Below the pieces are notes generated by a model, which saw only the letters and a list, made by a program, of their open reading frames with translations, was not told the DNA's origin and did not search any database. This document shows, piece after piece, positions 56,373-64,000 of a DNA stretch of 64,000 nucleotides. The stretch's first letter is position 1, and each line of letters begins with the position of its first letter. Origin of the DNA: Arthrobacter sp. E3. GTDB lineage: Bacteria; Actinomycetota; Actinomycetes; Actinomycetales; Micrococcaceae. A program made the translations under genes and the position numbers. The DNA is taken from the NCBI RefSeq assembly GCF_017353415.1, contig NZ_JAFMPX010000013.1:16877-80876 (forward strand), given 5' to 3'.

Positions 56373-57041
56373 TTAGAGCACCGCCTTGGGCCGGACCAGG
56401 ATATGTCCGCGCCCCGTGGTGATACGCAACCATTTGTGCGAGCGGAAAATCGTTCCGGTCTCCCCCGGTGCCACAAAGCCGAGGGCGTAGGCGGCGAAGG
56501 CTGCCCCGCCGGGAATCGAGCCGGGAACGCCGTCCATTTCTCGTCCCCACACGGCGGCGCGGGCGTTGTTGACGATCAAGGCTCCGGGATTGATAGGGAT
56601 GATCTGGCCAATCTCCTGCACCCCGGTCTTGGCGGCATCGATGAGCGTCTCGGCGGAAACGGAACCCAGCTCCTCCCACGCACCGCGCGGGGCCGTGACG
56701 GCCGCCCAGGATTCATTGACGGTCATGGGCGGGATGGGCAGCCTGGTGTCGTCGGCATCCATGTGGGCCAGGCGGTCGGCCACCGAGGCCAGGGACACCG
56801 TCACGTCAATGTCCGACGGCGTTCCGAGCGCCATGGTGCGCAGTCCAAGGATCGTGGGGGTTCCCTCCCCCAAAAGTTTGGCGCGCATGACGCACACGTA
56901 GGCGGCGAGGACGTGCCCGGCCCCCTGAAGGCGGATGGCGCCGTCGTCCGCGGCACGGGCCCGGGTCACAAAGGTGCGCAGGTCGGCGACGGTTCCGGCG
57001 TCTTCCAAAAGCAGTTCTTCGGTATGCGTGGCGGTGGACAT
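56373..57041 (-). CDS. Conserved hypothetical protein (Rv2474c-like by position)
   Basis: A 222-residue protein without a recognised motif. It reads as an alpha/beta globular protein, with no signal or membrane helix (GTPTILGLRTMALGTPSDID, NPGALIVNNARAAVWGREMD). ATG 57041 overlaps the thioesterase stop (TGATG), so the pair is coupled. In M. tuberculosis Rv2474c sits beside the thioesterase Rv2475c; equivalence is inferred from order. Confidence 0.75.
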   Translation of the reverse strand: MSTATHTEELLLEDAGTVADLRTFVTRARAADDGAIRLQGAGHVLAAYVCVMRAKLLGEGTPTILGLRTMALGTPSDIDVTVSLASVADRLAHMDADDTRLPIPPMTVNESWAAVTAPRGAWEELGSVSAETLIDAAKTGVQEIGQIIPINPGALIVNNARAAVWGREMDGVPGSIPGGAAFAAYALGFVAPGETGTIFRSHKWLRITTGRGHILVRPKAVL

Positions 57042-57541
57042 CAGTGGCTTCCTTCTGCGGTGGCGGGTGTGGTTTTGGTGGCGGGGCGGTTGGATCCGCG
57101 TTTGAACGGCACCGGTTCCCCGCGCCACGCGTTCAGGGCGACCCGCTGCGCTTCGGTGAGTCGGACGGGGCGGCCGGTGGTGCGTGAGACCAGCACCATG
57201 GAGGTTTCTGCCTGCGCGAACGTGATGGAGTCGTCGGATTCGGTGACGGTGTAGCCGAAGTCGAAGCTGGATCCGCCAATGTGGGTGACCCAGATGTTCA
57301 CGGCAATAGGTGTCGGCCGGAAGCTGATCGGGGCCAAATACTCAATTTCGTTGCGCCCCACCAGGGTGAAGAAATCCTGGCCAACCAGATCCTGGAACGT
57401 GCCGCCACCGGGCAGTTCGGCGTACGTCAGCTGAACACGGGCATCCTCAAGGTATTGCAGATAGACAACATTGTTGACGTGGTTGTAGGAGTCAATGTCG
57501 CCAAAGCGGATTTGTTGGGTGATGCGGATGCCGGGAGCCAT
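57041..57541 (-). CDS. 4HBT-type acyl-CoA thioesterase
   Basis: A 166-residue hot-dog-fold protein. IRFGDIDSYNHVNNVVYLQY (about residues 11-30) holds the catalytic Asp of 4-hydroxybenzoyl-CoA/YbgC thioesterases. FDFGYTVTESDDS and LVSRTTGRPVRL are the later strands. The upstream part of the longer frame is rejected because it overlaps the divergent tesB leader. Coupled to the hypothetical gene downstream. Confidence 0.92.
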   Translation of the reverse strand: MAPGIRITQQIRFGDIDSYNHVNNVVYLQYLEDARVQLTYAELPGGGTFQDLVGQDFFTLVGRNEIEYLAPISFRPTPIAVNIWVTHIGGSSFDFGYTVTESDDSITFAQAETSMVLVSRTTGRPVRLTEAQRVALNAWRGEPVPFKRGSNRPATKTTPATAEGSH

Positions 57542-57678
57542 GCTTTCATCATGCCAAAGCCACAGGTGGTGCCACCAATCAACGTCGGCAACGTCACAGG
57601 ACGGCGCAGCGCAGTTGCCGGATTCATGTCGTGTGGTCCATTTGTCGCCGGGGCGTTGCGACACATAGAGTCACGTTT

Positions 57679-58584
57679 ATGAATGCGACGCGTCCTAAAG
57701 CTGACCCGATGGAATCCCTGCTGCGAATCTTGGAGCTGTCCGACGCGGGCGGCGCCCAGACGGATGAGGACGTTTTTGTGGGGCTAGGCGACCCTGCCGC
57801 GCCCCAGCCCCGACTTTTTGGCGGCCAGGTGCTTGCGCAGTCGCTGGTGGCAGCTACCCGCACGGTGGAAGAGGACCATTTGGTCCACTCCATGCACGGC
57901 TATTTTCTGCGCCCCGGGGATGCTGCTGCCCCGTTGACGTTTGGGGTGCAGCGGCTACGCGACGGCAGGTCATTCTCGGCCCGCCGCACCCACGCCTACC
58001 AGGGCGGCGTGCCGATCCTGTCCATGATCGCATCCTTCCAGCGGCCGGACAGCGGCATTGAACATCAGGACACCATGCCCGCAGGCATTCCGGATCCGGA
58101 GACGCTGCCCACCTCGGCGCAACTGCTGGGAGGCATTGACCACCCGGTGGCGCAGGCCTGGGCGTATGAGCGTCCGTTCGACATCCGCCACGTTGGCCCG
58201 AACATCTACTTTGACGTCAAGGGTGAGCATGTTGCGCACCAGGCTGTGTGGCTGAAGACGCTGGGTCCCATGCCGACCGACCAGAATTTGCACCGTGCGG
58301 CGCTGGCCTATGCCAGTGACTACACGCTGTTGGAGCCGTCGCTACGCCGTCACGGGATTGCCTGGGCGACGCGCGGCATCAGTGTGGCCAGCTTGGACCA
58401 CGCTATGTGGTGGCACCGGCCGCTGCAGGTGGACGACTGGCTGCTCTACGTCGCCGAATCCCCCAGCGCCTCGGAGGCACGCGGGCTGAACGTGGGCCGT
58501 TTCTTCAACCGCGACGGCGTGCTCGTGGCCTCCGTTGCCCAGGAAGGCATGATCCGCGTGCCGGAAGGAACCCCCACGGACTAA
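57679..58584 (+). CDS. tesB: Acyl-CoA thioesterase II
   Basis: A 301-residue double hot-dog thioesterase. LFGGQVLAQSLVAATRTV in the first half and SLDHAMWWHRPLQVDDWLLY in the second carry the TesB Asp/Gln/Thr triad region. It hydrolyses medium- and long-chain acyl-CoA. ATG 57679 is the first fit to the family; the earlier frame is antisense to the thioesterase. Confidence 0.94.
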   Translation: MNATRPKADPMESLLRILELSDAGGAQTDEDVFVGLGDPAAPQPRLFGGQVLAQSLVAATRTVEEDHLVHSMHGYFLRPGDAAAPLTFGVQRLRDGRSFSARRTHAYQGGVPILSMIASFQRPDSGIEHQDTMPAGIPDPETLPTSAQLLGGIDHPVAQAWAYERPFDIRHVGPNIYFDVKGEHVAHQAVWLKTLGPMPTDQNLHRAALAYASDYTLLEPSLRRHGIAWATRGISVASLDHAMWWHRPLQVDDWLLYVAESPSASEARGLNVGRFFNRDGVLVASVAQEGMIRVPEGTPTD

Positions 58585-58598
58585 CGTGCTGCAGGTAC

Positions 58599-58636
58599 AA
58601 GAATGGCCGGTCCCGTTGAGGGGACCGGCCATTCTT
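58599..58636. terminator. Bidirectional terminator, tesB and ettA
   Basis: The 16-base arms AAGAATGGCCGGTCCC and GGGACCGGCCATTCTT flank a six-base loop between two convergent genes. Confidence 0.88.
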
Positions 58637-58646
58637 ATCGGCAATT

Positions 58647-60329
58647 TCAGTCGCGGGTTAGGCGGCGGTGCGTGACGCGGTGCGGACGTGCAGCATCTGC
58701 GCCAAGGCGCTCGATCTTGTTTTCCTCGTAGGCGTCGTAGTTGCCTTCGAACCAGTGCCAGTTGGCCGGGTTCTCATCGGTGCCTTCGTAGGCGAGGATG
58801 TGTGTCGCGACCCGGTCCAGGAACCAGCGATCGTGCGATACCACGACGGCGCAGCCGGGGAATTCCAGCAGCGCGTTTTCTAGGCTGCTGAGGGTTTCCA
58901 CGTCAAGGTCGTTAGTGGGCTCATCCAAAAGCAGCAGGTTTCCACCCTGCTTGAGGGTCAGCGCCAGGTTCAGGCGGTTGCGCTCACCACCGGAGAGCAC
59001 ACCTGCCTTCTTCTGCTGGTCCGGTCCCTTGAAGCCGAATGCGGCAACATAGGCGCGGGAAGGCATTTCAACTTGGCCCACCTGGATGAAGTCGAGTCCG
59101 TCGGAGACGACTTGCCACAGGGTCTTGTCCGGGTCGATTCCGCCACGGCTCTGGTCGGCGTAGGAGATCTTGACCGAGTCGCCCACCTTGAGCTTGCCGC
59201 CGTCGAGCTCTTCAAGGCCAACGATGGTCTTGAACAGCGTTGACTTGCCAACACCGTTGGGGCCGATGACGCCGACGATGCCGTTGCGGGGCAGGGTGAA
59301 GCTGAGACCGTCGATGAGGACGCGGTCGCCGTAGCCCTTCTTGAGGTTCTCGGCTTCGAGCACAATGCCGCCCAGGCGCGGGCCCGGTGGAATCTGGATT
59401 TCTTCGAAGTCCAGCTTGCGGGTGCGGTCGGCTTCGGCAGCCATTTCCTCGTAGCGGGCCAGGCGTGCCTTGGACTTTGTCTGGCGACCCTTGGCGTTGG
59501 AGCGTACCCACTCGAGTTCTTCGGTGAGTCGTTTGGCCTGCTTGGCGTCCTTCTTGCCTTGGACTTCCAGACGGGCGCGCTTCTTCTCCAGGTAGGTGGA
59601 GTAGTTGCCTTCGTAGGGGTACAGCTTTCCGCGGTCCACTTCGGCGATCCATTCGGCGACGTGATCCAGGAAGTAGCGGTCGTGGGTCACGGCCAGGACG
59701 GCGCCGGCGTAGCTCTTCAGGTGCTGTTCCAGCCAGTTGACGGACTCGGCGTCCAAGTGGTTGGTGGGCTCGTCGAGGAGCAGCAGGTCAGGCTTTTGCA
59801 GCAGCAGCTTGCACAGGGCAACGCGGCGGCGCTCACCACCGGAGAGGACCGTGACGTCGGAGTCGCCCGGCGGGCACTGGAGAGCGTCCATGGCCTGCTC
59901 GAGCTGGGAGTCGATGTCCCAGGCGTCGGCAGCGTCAATGGCTTCCTGCAGCTTGCCCATCTCTTCAAGGAGGGTGTCAAAGTCAGCGTCGGGGCTGGCC
60001 ATTTCCTCGGAGATCTCGTTGTAACGGGTGATCTTGCCGTAGATCTCGCCAACGCCTTCCTGGACGTTGCCCAGAACGGTCTTTTCCTCGTTCAGCGGCG
60101 GCTCCTGGAGCAGGATGCCTACCGTGTAGCCGGGGCTCAAACGGGCTTCACCGTTGGAGGGGGTGTCCAAGCCGGCCATGATCTTCAAAATGGTGGACTT
60201 TCCCGCACCATTGGGTCCGACGACGCCGATCTTGGCGCCCGGATAGAAAGACATGCTTACGTTGTCAAGAATGAGTTTGTCGCCAACAGCCTTGCGGGCA
60301 TCGGACATTGTATAAATAAATTCCGCCAT
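58647..60329 (-). CDS. ettA: Energy-dependent translational throttle protein EttA (ABC-F)
   Basis: A 560-residue ABC-F ATPase with two nucleotide domains. Walker A motifs are GPNGAGKST (about 39) and GPNGVGKST (about 352); signatures LSGGERRRV and LSGGERNRL; Walker B LLLLDEPTN twice. The linker (about 240-310) is EttA-like. It binds the ribosomal E site and senses ATP/ADP. It has a few extra C-terminal residues (RPHRVTHRRLTRD). Confidence 0.95.
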   Translation of the reverse strand: MAEFIYTMSDARKAVGDKLILDNVSMSFYPGAKIGVVGPNGAGKSTILKIMAGLDTPSNGEARLSPGYTVGILLQEPPLNEEKTVLGNVQEGVGEIYGKITRYNEISEEMASPDADFDTLLEEMGKLQEAIDAADAWDIDSQLEQAMDALQCPPGDSDVTVLSGGERRRVALCKLLLQKPDLLLLDEPTNHLDAESVNWLEQHLKSYAGAVLAVTHDRYFLDHVAEWIAEVDRGKLYPYEGNYSTYLEKKRARLEVQGKKDAKQAKRLTEELEWVRSNAKGRQTKSKARLARYEEMAAEADRTRKLDFEEIQIPPGPRLGGIVLEAENLKKGYGDRVLIDGLSFTLPRNGIVGVIGPNGVGKSTLFKTIVGLEELDGGKLKVGDSVKISYADQSRGGIDPDKTLWQVVSDGLDFIQVGQVEMPSRAYVAAFGFKGPDQQKKAGVLSGGERNRLNLALTLKQGGNLLLLDEPTNDLDVETLSSLENALLEFPGCAVVVSHDRWFLDRVATHILAYEGTDENPANWHWFEGNYDAYEENKIERLGADAARPHRVTHRRLTRD

Positions 60330-60424
60330 ACACTCAAGGTTAGTGGGTGCGACGGCTTAACCCACATTCGCAGACGTATTTGTGAGGCAAGCGTCATGGC
60401 GCGGCCCACGCCACGACTTCGTGG

Positions 60425-60928
60425 TCAGTGGACGTCCCCGACGAAGCAGCGTCCGGATGCCAGCACCGGCAGTATGGTGACTGCAACCTTGCCGTCGCGT
60501 ACCTGGCCGATGACGCACTCTTCCGCGATGGGCGTTGCAGCTTCAATCGCGTCAACGGCGAGGCCCGTTGGGGTGATGTCTACAGAGACCTCGGTGTTTT
60601 CCTTGACTGCACCGGCGTCAAGCATGGCGGTCATCATCTGTTGACGGTTGGGGGCCTTGGTTCCTGCAGCGAGCGTGGTCAGGGATGCCGTGAGCTTCTT
60701 GGAGAATTCTTCCGCTGCCGTTGGTGGTTGCGCAGGCTTTTCGGGCGCTTTTTCGGCTTCCGTGGCAGGCGCTGACGTGCTTGCTGCTGCTGGTGTGGGA
60801 GCTTGAGAGGCCACTTCCCCAGGCAGAAGCGAACAGCCACCCAGTGCCATGGTTGCAGCCAGTAGGGCAGACACTGCCACAGCGCGAACCTTCATGTGAG
60901 GTGATGCGGGCTGGTGGCGGGATGTCAT
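60425..60928 (-). CDS. Putative lipoprotein
   Basis: About 167 residues. The signal is KVRAVAVSALLAATMALGGC, with lipobox ALGGC, followed by a Ser/Ala/Pro/Glu-rich spacer (SQAPTPAAASTSAPATEAEK) and a small domain with two Cys (EECVIG, GRCFVGDVH). Start uncertain: ATG 60928 has GGAAAAG upstream, ATG 60895 would give a minimal signal. No family recognised. Confidence 0.82.
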   Translation of the reverse strand: MTSRHQPASPHMKVRAVAVSALLAATMALGGCSLLPGEVASQAPTPAAASTSAPATEAEKAPEKPAQPPTAAEEFSKKLTASLTTLAAGTKAPNRQQMMTAMLDAGAVKENTEVSVDITPTGLAVDAIEAATPIAEECVIGQVRDGKVAVTILPVLASGRCFVGDVH

Positions 60929-60985
60929 CTTTTCCAAAGTCACCCCGCCATTCTGCCATGACAGCCGGTGCGTTGTTCCACAGGT

Positions 60986-61663
60986 CTAGAAGGGCGCGGC
61001 TTCCTGCAGAATCTCTCCTGTCTGCCGATCTGCGCGCTCCCCCTCCGTGAGGCCACTTTCATCGTCAGCACTGCCCGACTCATCGTCGTCGCCGTATCCC
61101 GCGGCGGCGGCCGCGTCACCGTCCACGTCGTCGTCTTGTTCTTCGTCAGCCCCGTCCACGCCGGGCCCGTCCGCGCCGGACCCGTCCGAGCCGGGCATGG
61201 AGTCATCAGGAATATCCCCCTCCTCTGCGCTACGGAACGAGCCTGCAGACTGCAACGCTTCTCCAGCATCGGCTCGCGACATCGTTTGGCCAACTGGGTG
61301 GGCACCTGCCATGCGGGTGTAGTGGGCCATTCCAAATTGCAGATCCGGGCCAATGCCGTCCGCATCAATGTCGACGCTCGTTCCAGTGGTGCCGTCCTTG
61401 CGCAGGAAGGTCTGGATTTTGAGCCTGCCCATCACCAGGATGCGATCGCCCTTGTGAATGCTTGAAGCAGAGTTCACGGCAAGTGCCTTGAACGCGTTGA
61501 CGCGGTACCAGTTCGTCTGCCCGTCCTCCCAGAGTTTGGTGATGGGATCCTGGCGGCGCTCGGTGGAACCCATGCGAAAGCTCCCGATGACAAGTCCAGT
61601 TGGGGTGTTGCGCATCTCGAACTCGGAAGATACGAAGCCCCGGATATTGACATGGTTGGCCAT
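60986..61663 (-). CDS. ssb: Single-stranded DNA-binding protein, SsbB-like
   Basis: A 225-residue protein. Residues 1-110 are an SSB OB-fold (IRGFVSSEFEMRNTPTGLVI, TNWYRVNAFKALAVNSASSI). The tail is acidic (EEQDDDVDGDAAAAAGYGDD) but ends QTGEILQEAAPF: terminal Pro-Phe is kept without the DDDIP acid cluster just before it. Order beside ettA fits the mycobacterial paralogue Rv2478c, used in recombination rather than replication. Confidence 0.88.
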   Translation of the reverse strand: MANHVNIRGFVSSEFEMRNTPTGLVIGSFRMGSTERRQDPITKLWEDGQTNWYRVNAFKALAVNSASSIHKGDRILVMGRLKIQTFLRKDGTTGTSVDIDADGIGPDLQFGMAHYTRMAGAHPVGQTMSRADAGEALQSAGSFRSAEEGDIPDDSMPGSDGSGADGPGVDGADEEQDDDVDGDAAAAAGYGDDDESGSADDESGLTEGERADRQTGEILQEAAPF

Positions 61664-61846
61664 GGCGATGCCTTTCTCTAGGCCGCAGCTGCGGCGGTGT
61701 TCACTTGCTTCCAGCCAACGCCTGTCCAGGTACGTTCACCAGTAAGAATGCGCTGATTGTGGACGCACGCCTGTGCTGGTGAAGCTGTGGAGGAAGAGAT
61801 CGACCAAGAAACCTGATAATTTAGATGCGGCCCTTAGTTGGGCCAC

Positions 61847-61922
61847 GCCTCGGTAGCTCAGCGGATAGAGCAGGAGCCTTCTAATCTCTTGGTCGTGGGT
61901 TCAATTCCCGCCCGGGGCACCA
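61847..61922 (+). tRNA. tRNA-Arg (anticodon TCT)
   Basis: The acceptor GCCTCGG/CCGGGGC, D-arm GCTC/GAGC and T-arm GTGGG/CCCGC are sound, and CCA is encoded. The anticodon loop is CTTCTAA. The anticodon stem GGAGC/TCTCT has a C-T mismatch next to the loop and a G-T pair at the far end, so it is weaker than usual. Confidence 0.93.
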
Positions 61923-61928
61923 AAAAAT

Positions 61929-61965
61929 GGCTCTGACCTGCGGTTACGTTCCGCAGGTCAGAGCC
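61929..61965 (+). terminator. Terminator after tRNA-Arg
   Basis: GGCTCTGACCTGCGG and CCGCAGGTCAGAGCC pair perfectly around a seven-base loop, followed by GTTT. Confidence 0.85.
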
Positions 61966-62383
61966 GTTTAAGGCCAAAAGCGCCCCAAGTCACGTTTTAC
62001 TCACGTTTTTGGACGAAAAGTTGGTCACGTTTTTTGCATGGTTTGGGGCGGAAATAGGTTCAATTTCAGCTCACGTTTTTGGCTGCGAGGCCGCGTTGCC
62101 AATTGGAGAAAATGCCGCTGGCGCCAGTCGATCCGACACGCATCCGCAAAGCGATGCACCCTACCCCTGCGATAGCCCAACGTTGCTCAGCCGCTCAGCT
62201 TTCGCGCGCAGAGTTTGATCATTCGGGTCCACATATCCTCACGCAAAATACCCCCAAGGCGATGGGCCAATTTGCGCTCGACGCGGACGCTGGGCAGAAA
62301 GATACCCGCCGAAAGCGGCCAGCGCGGAGCGTCAAACCCCTGATTGTCATCGATCCGGTCTAAATCTGTCCGGTCCAGCAATC
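61966..62383. other. Non-coding stretch between tRNA-Arg and the ISL3 element
   Basis: Besides the direct repeats, nothing convincing is coded. Frames of 60-95 residues exist on both strands but have poor composition and no ribosome sites. It reads as decayed remnant of an inserted element; no integrase is present. Confidence 0.45.
61990..62080 (+). repeat. Four TCACGTTTTT direct repeats beside tRNA-Arg
   Basis: TCACGTTTTA or TCACGTTTTT stands at 61990-61999, 62001-62010, 62025-62034 and 62071-62080. Short, unequally spaced copies next to a tRNA 3' end look like recombinase arm-binding sites. Confidence 0.65.
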
Positions 62384-63197
62384 GGGCTCTTCGTGGTTCG
62401 TGGGGGTTTGAGTTCTTGATTTAGCTATACAAAGGGCCCGTGGCCCTGCTGGGATGAGTGTTATCTACGCATTCAACCTGAACAGGACCACGAGCCTTGA
62501 ACGAGCCTACCGTCATGGCAGTTGACGGCCACCACGCTTTTCAATCTGCCCGACTACCGCTTCATCTCAACGACAATCACCGCTGATGGTTGCCGCCAAG
62601 TCATGGTCGAAAGCGAGCAACCACCAGGGTGCCCCAGCTGCGGTGTCATCGCCACTCGGCGGAAGGAACGCCGCTTCCAACGGATCCGCGACATCCCGGT
62701 CGCCGGGAAGATTGAAGTGGTGTGGCGGAAGTACCGTTGGTACTGCCAAGAACTGGAGTGCCAGAGGCTCTCATTCTTTGAATCGACGACCCAAGTTCCT
62801 GCTAGGGCGCGCTCGACGGGTAGGCTCCGGGATCATTTGGTGGATGCGGTGATCCGCTCTGGCCGGGCCATGTCAGAAACCGCCGCAGGGTTCGCTGTGT
62901 CGTGGTGGATGGTCAGGGCTGCTGTGAATGAAGCAGCCCTGCTGAAGTTACCGGACGTCGACGCTCTGAGGCCAAGAATGCTAGGTATTGATGAACACCG
63001 CTTCCGATCCGTGCGCTACTTCAAAGACCCGGCCACCAACGCCTGGACGCGCTTTGAACCCTGGATGAGCACCATCGTTGACCTCGATACCGGTCAAGTC
63101 CTTGGCGTTGTAGACGGCCGTGACCACACGGGCATTGGTGCTTGGCTGATTCAACGACCCTTGGAATGGCGTTTGGGAGTGCACGTTGTAGCTATCT
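62384..63197 (+). mobile_element. ISL3-family insertion sequence, 3'-truncated
   Basis: The left end GGGCTCTTCGTGGTTCG (62384-62400) fits ISL3-type terminal repeats and precedes the transposase gene by about 130 bases. The element breaks off inside the transposase near 63197, where GCTATCTCA occurs twice (63191-63199 and 63202-63210). No right end is present. Confidence 0.7.
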
Positions 63198-63244
63198 CAT
63201 GGCTATCTCAACGACAGACCACGGCAGCTACTGGAATGTTCTAG
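62522..63244 (+). pseudogene. ISL3-family transposase, truncated
   Basis: The 240-residue frame has the ISL3 zinc motif (GCPSCGVIATRRKERRFQ), the helix-turn-helix region (SETAAGFAVSWWMVRAAV) and the first DDE Asp in MLGIDEHRF. Full-length enzymes have some 400-440 residues; homology stops at HVVAI (about 63196) and the last 15 residues are foreign. At the start, the ATG frame at 62515 (MAVD) and this frame (ATTLFNLPDY) would join if one G near 62527 were removed, so a second lesion is likely. Inactive. Confidence 0.85.
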
Positions 63245-63890
63245 TTGAGGCTGACTGCAAATAATTCTGCGGCAAATCCAAATGGTAAGGTGAGATCGGA
63301 AAGGCCTGCTCCTCGTTGGTGTGGATGGGATCGTTGCCGTTGTAGAGGAGAACCTTGTCTTCGCTGGAAATGCGTATATCAATGCCAGAAGTTTCAGCGT
63401 AGAAGTTTGCAGCGATACTGCCACGCAGTGCTTTCAGCGTTTCCGGAGCCTTGTCTGTGTAGCCGCTATAGGTATTTTGCACCCATAGAGCTTCGGTGGA
63501 AGATGGGTCAGAAATCAGATTGATTTTGGCGCATGCACTATTCACTCCTACGTAGAAGCTCTGGTATCGAGCGATCGTTGAACCCGAATATTTTCCTTCT
63601 TCGATGATTTGATTCAGGCTCCCGCGTGTAGCGCCGGCATAGTAGGTAATGAATCGTTCGTTGTAGTCGAAATATGCTGCAGCCTTGTCCCCAGGACTGC
63701 CCTGTTCAGTGTTGGCTATCGGCACGGTCTGGAGCGTTGCTCGTGTTCCTATCGGCGTCGTAAATGTCAGCCCGAAATCCGGGGAGCACGTCATGACGGA
63801 GTAGATGACAACTCGACCTGTGCCATCAGCAAAAGCGCTGGCCACATATTCGCTGGCAAGGAAACGATACTCTGTGAATTGGCTATCCAT
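63228..63890 (-). CDS. Orphan hypothetical protein in AT-richer DNA
   Basis: A 220-residue protein with no recognised family. It is rich in Tyr, Ser, Thr and Asn and looks like a beta-rich domain (RVVIYSVMTCSPDFGLTFTT, KVLLYNGNDPIHTNEE). Two Cys are far apart. Base composition is clearly lower in GC than the rest of the window, suggesting transfer. The frame is open upstream of ATG 63890 to the window end, so the true start may lie outside. It overlaps the tail of the broken transposase frame. Confidence 0.6.
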   Translation of the reverse strand: MDSQFTEYRFLASEYVASAFADGTGRVVIYSVMTCSPDFGLTFTTPIGTRATLQTVPIANTEQGSPGDKAAAYFDYNERFITYYAGATRGSLNQIIEEGKYSGSTIARYQSFYVGVNSACAKINLISDPSSTEALWVQNTYSGYTDKAPETLKALRGSIAANFYAETSGIDIRISSEDKVLLYNGNDPIHTNEEQAFPISPYHLDLPQNYLQSASTRTFQ

Positions 63891-64000
63891 GTAACTGCCG
63901 TGATTATGCGGTTTGTGGGGTTCGCCAGGGGCGTTCGAGTGGTGTTCCGGTGAGTGTGTGCGGCAGTGCGTGTGGGGTCCGTGGCGGGACGGGGACGTCC
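63891..64000. other. Right edge, abrupt return to GC-rich sequence
   Basis: Right of about 63905 the DNA is rich in G and T on the plus strand (GTGGGGTTCGCC, GTGAGTGTGTGCGGC), unlike the orphan gene. It may be the end of another mobile element or the 5' part of the orphan gene; too short to decide. Confidence 0.3.

Noticed and set aside
59559..60644. 361-codon plus-strand frame
   Set aside because: Antisense to ettA and the lipoprotein gene; shadow.
62009..62363. Two overlapping plus-strand frames of 69 and 94 codons
   Set aside because: No ribosome sites, no family resemblance and odd composition; treated as non-coding remnant.

Overview
The window is high-GC actinobacterial chromosome, most likely from an Arthrobacter-type Micrococcaceae. 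Three observations support this: frequent GTG/TTG starts, a group II truncated haemoglobin and a Rv2466c-like thioredoxin-fold enzyme near ClpXP1P2, and an ultrashort actinobacterial-style ileS T-box. Much of 9.3-61.7 kb is housekeeping. From memory, its gene order resembles the Mycobacterium tuberculosis block from about Rv2419c to Rv2478c: phosphatase-rsfS-nadD, proA-proB-obg-rpmA-rplU, rne, ndk-DUF4233-folC, valS, clpX-clpP2-clpP1-tig, nei2-rpiB, pepN, glbO, thioesterase, ettA, ssb.

Region by region. 0-2.2 kb: a MoxR / DUF58 / DUF4381-like membrane operon cut by the left edge. 2.3-8.8 kb: a tiny possibly leaderless gene, a ROK repressor, an rRNA-methyltransferase-like gene, an aquaglyceroporin, YchJ with a FadR-type regulator, a flavin-binding small protein and a VIT-type metal transporter. 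9.0-13.4 kb: two identical tRNA-Ala genes, then a minus-strand operon containing a heptapeptide-repeat, tail-anchored protein between nadD and rsfS. 13.5-18.4 kb: proline synthesis and obg-rpmA-rplU. 18.8-20.5 kb: a ThiD-TenA fusion under a TPP riboswitch. 20.7-24.5 kb: a very large RNase E/G with long disordered arms. 24.9-31.6 kb: VKOR, a cluster of intergenic inverted repeats, ndk-DUF4233-folC-ileS and the ileS T-box.

31.7-37.4 kb is an accessory catabolic cluster. A PucR-type regulator and an SDR diverge from an atypical aldehyde dehydrogenase and a GMC alcohol oxidoreductase, with a perfect palindrome between them and a 25-codon ORF overlapping the GMC start. 37.4-41.2 kb holds DUF488, a probably frameshifted mepB, valS and a very large hairpin. 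41.2-50.5 kb holds a DsbA-like enzyme, the Clp/trigger factor proteostasis operon, tRNA-Pro and tRNA-Gly, a Nei-type glycosylase, rpiB and two related DUF1648-type membrane proteins. 50.8-61.7 kb holds pepN, a secreted SGNH hydrolase, OsmC, MscS, truncated haemoglobin, thioesterases, ettA, a lipoprotein and ssb.

At 61.8 kb a tRNA-Arg gene marks the edge of what looks like a decayed mobile region. It has four copies of a TCACGTTTTT repeat, an ISL3-family transposase truncated at its 3' end, and an AT-richer orphan gene. No CRISPR array, phage or clear defence system was found. The most unusual items are the repeat-bearing membrane proteins, the intergenic palindromes and the regulatory RNA at ileS.
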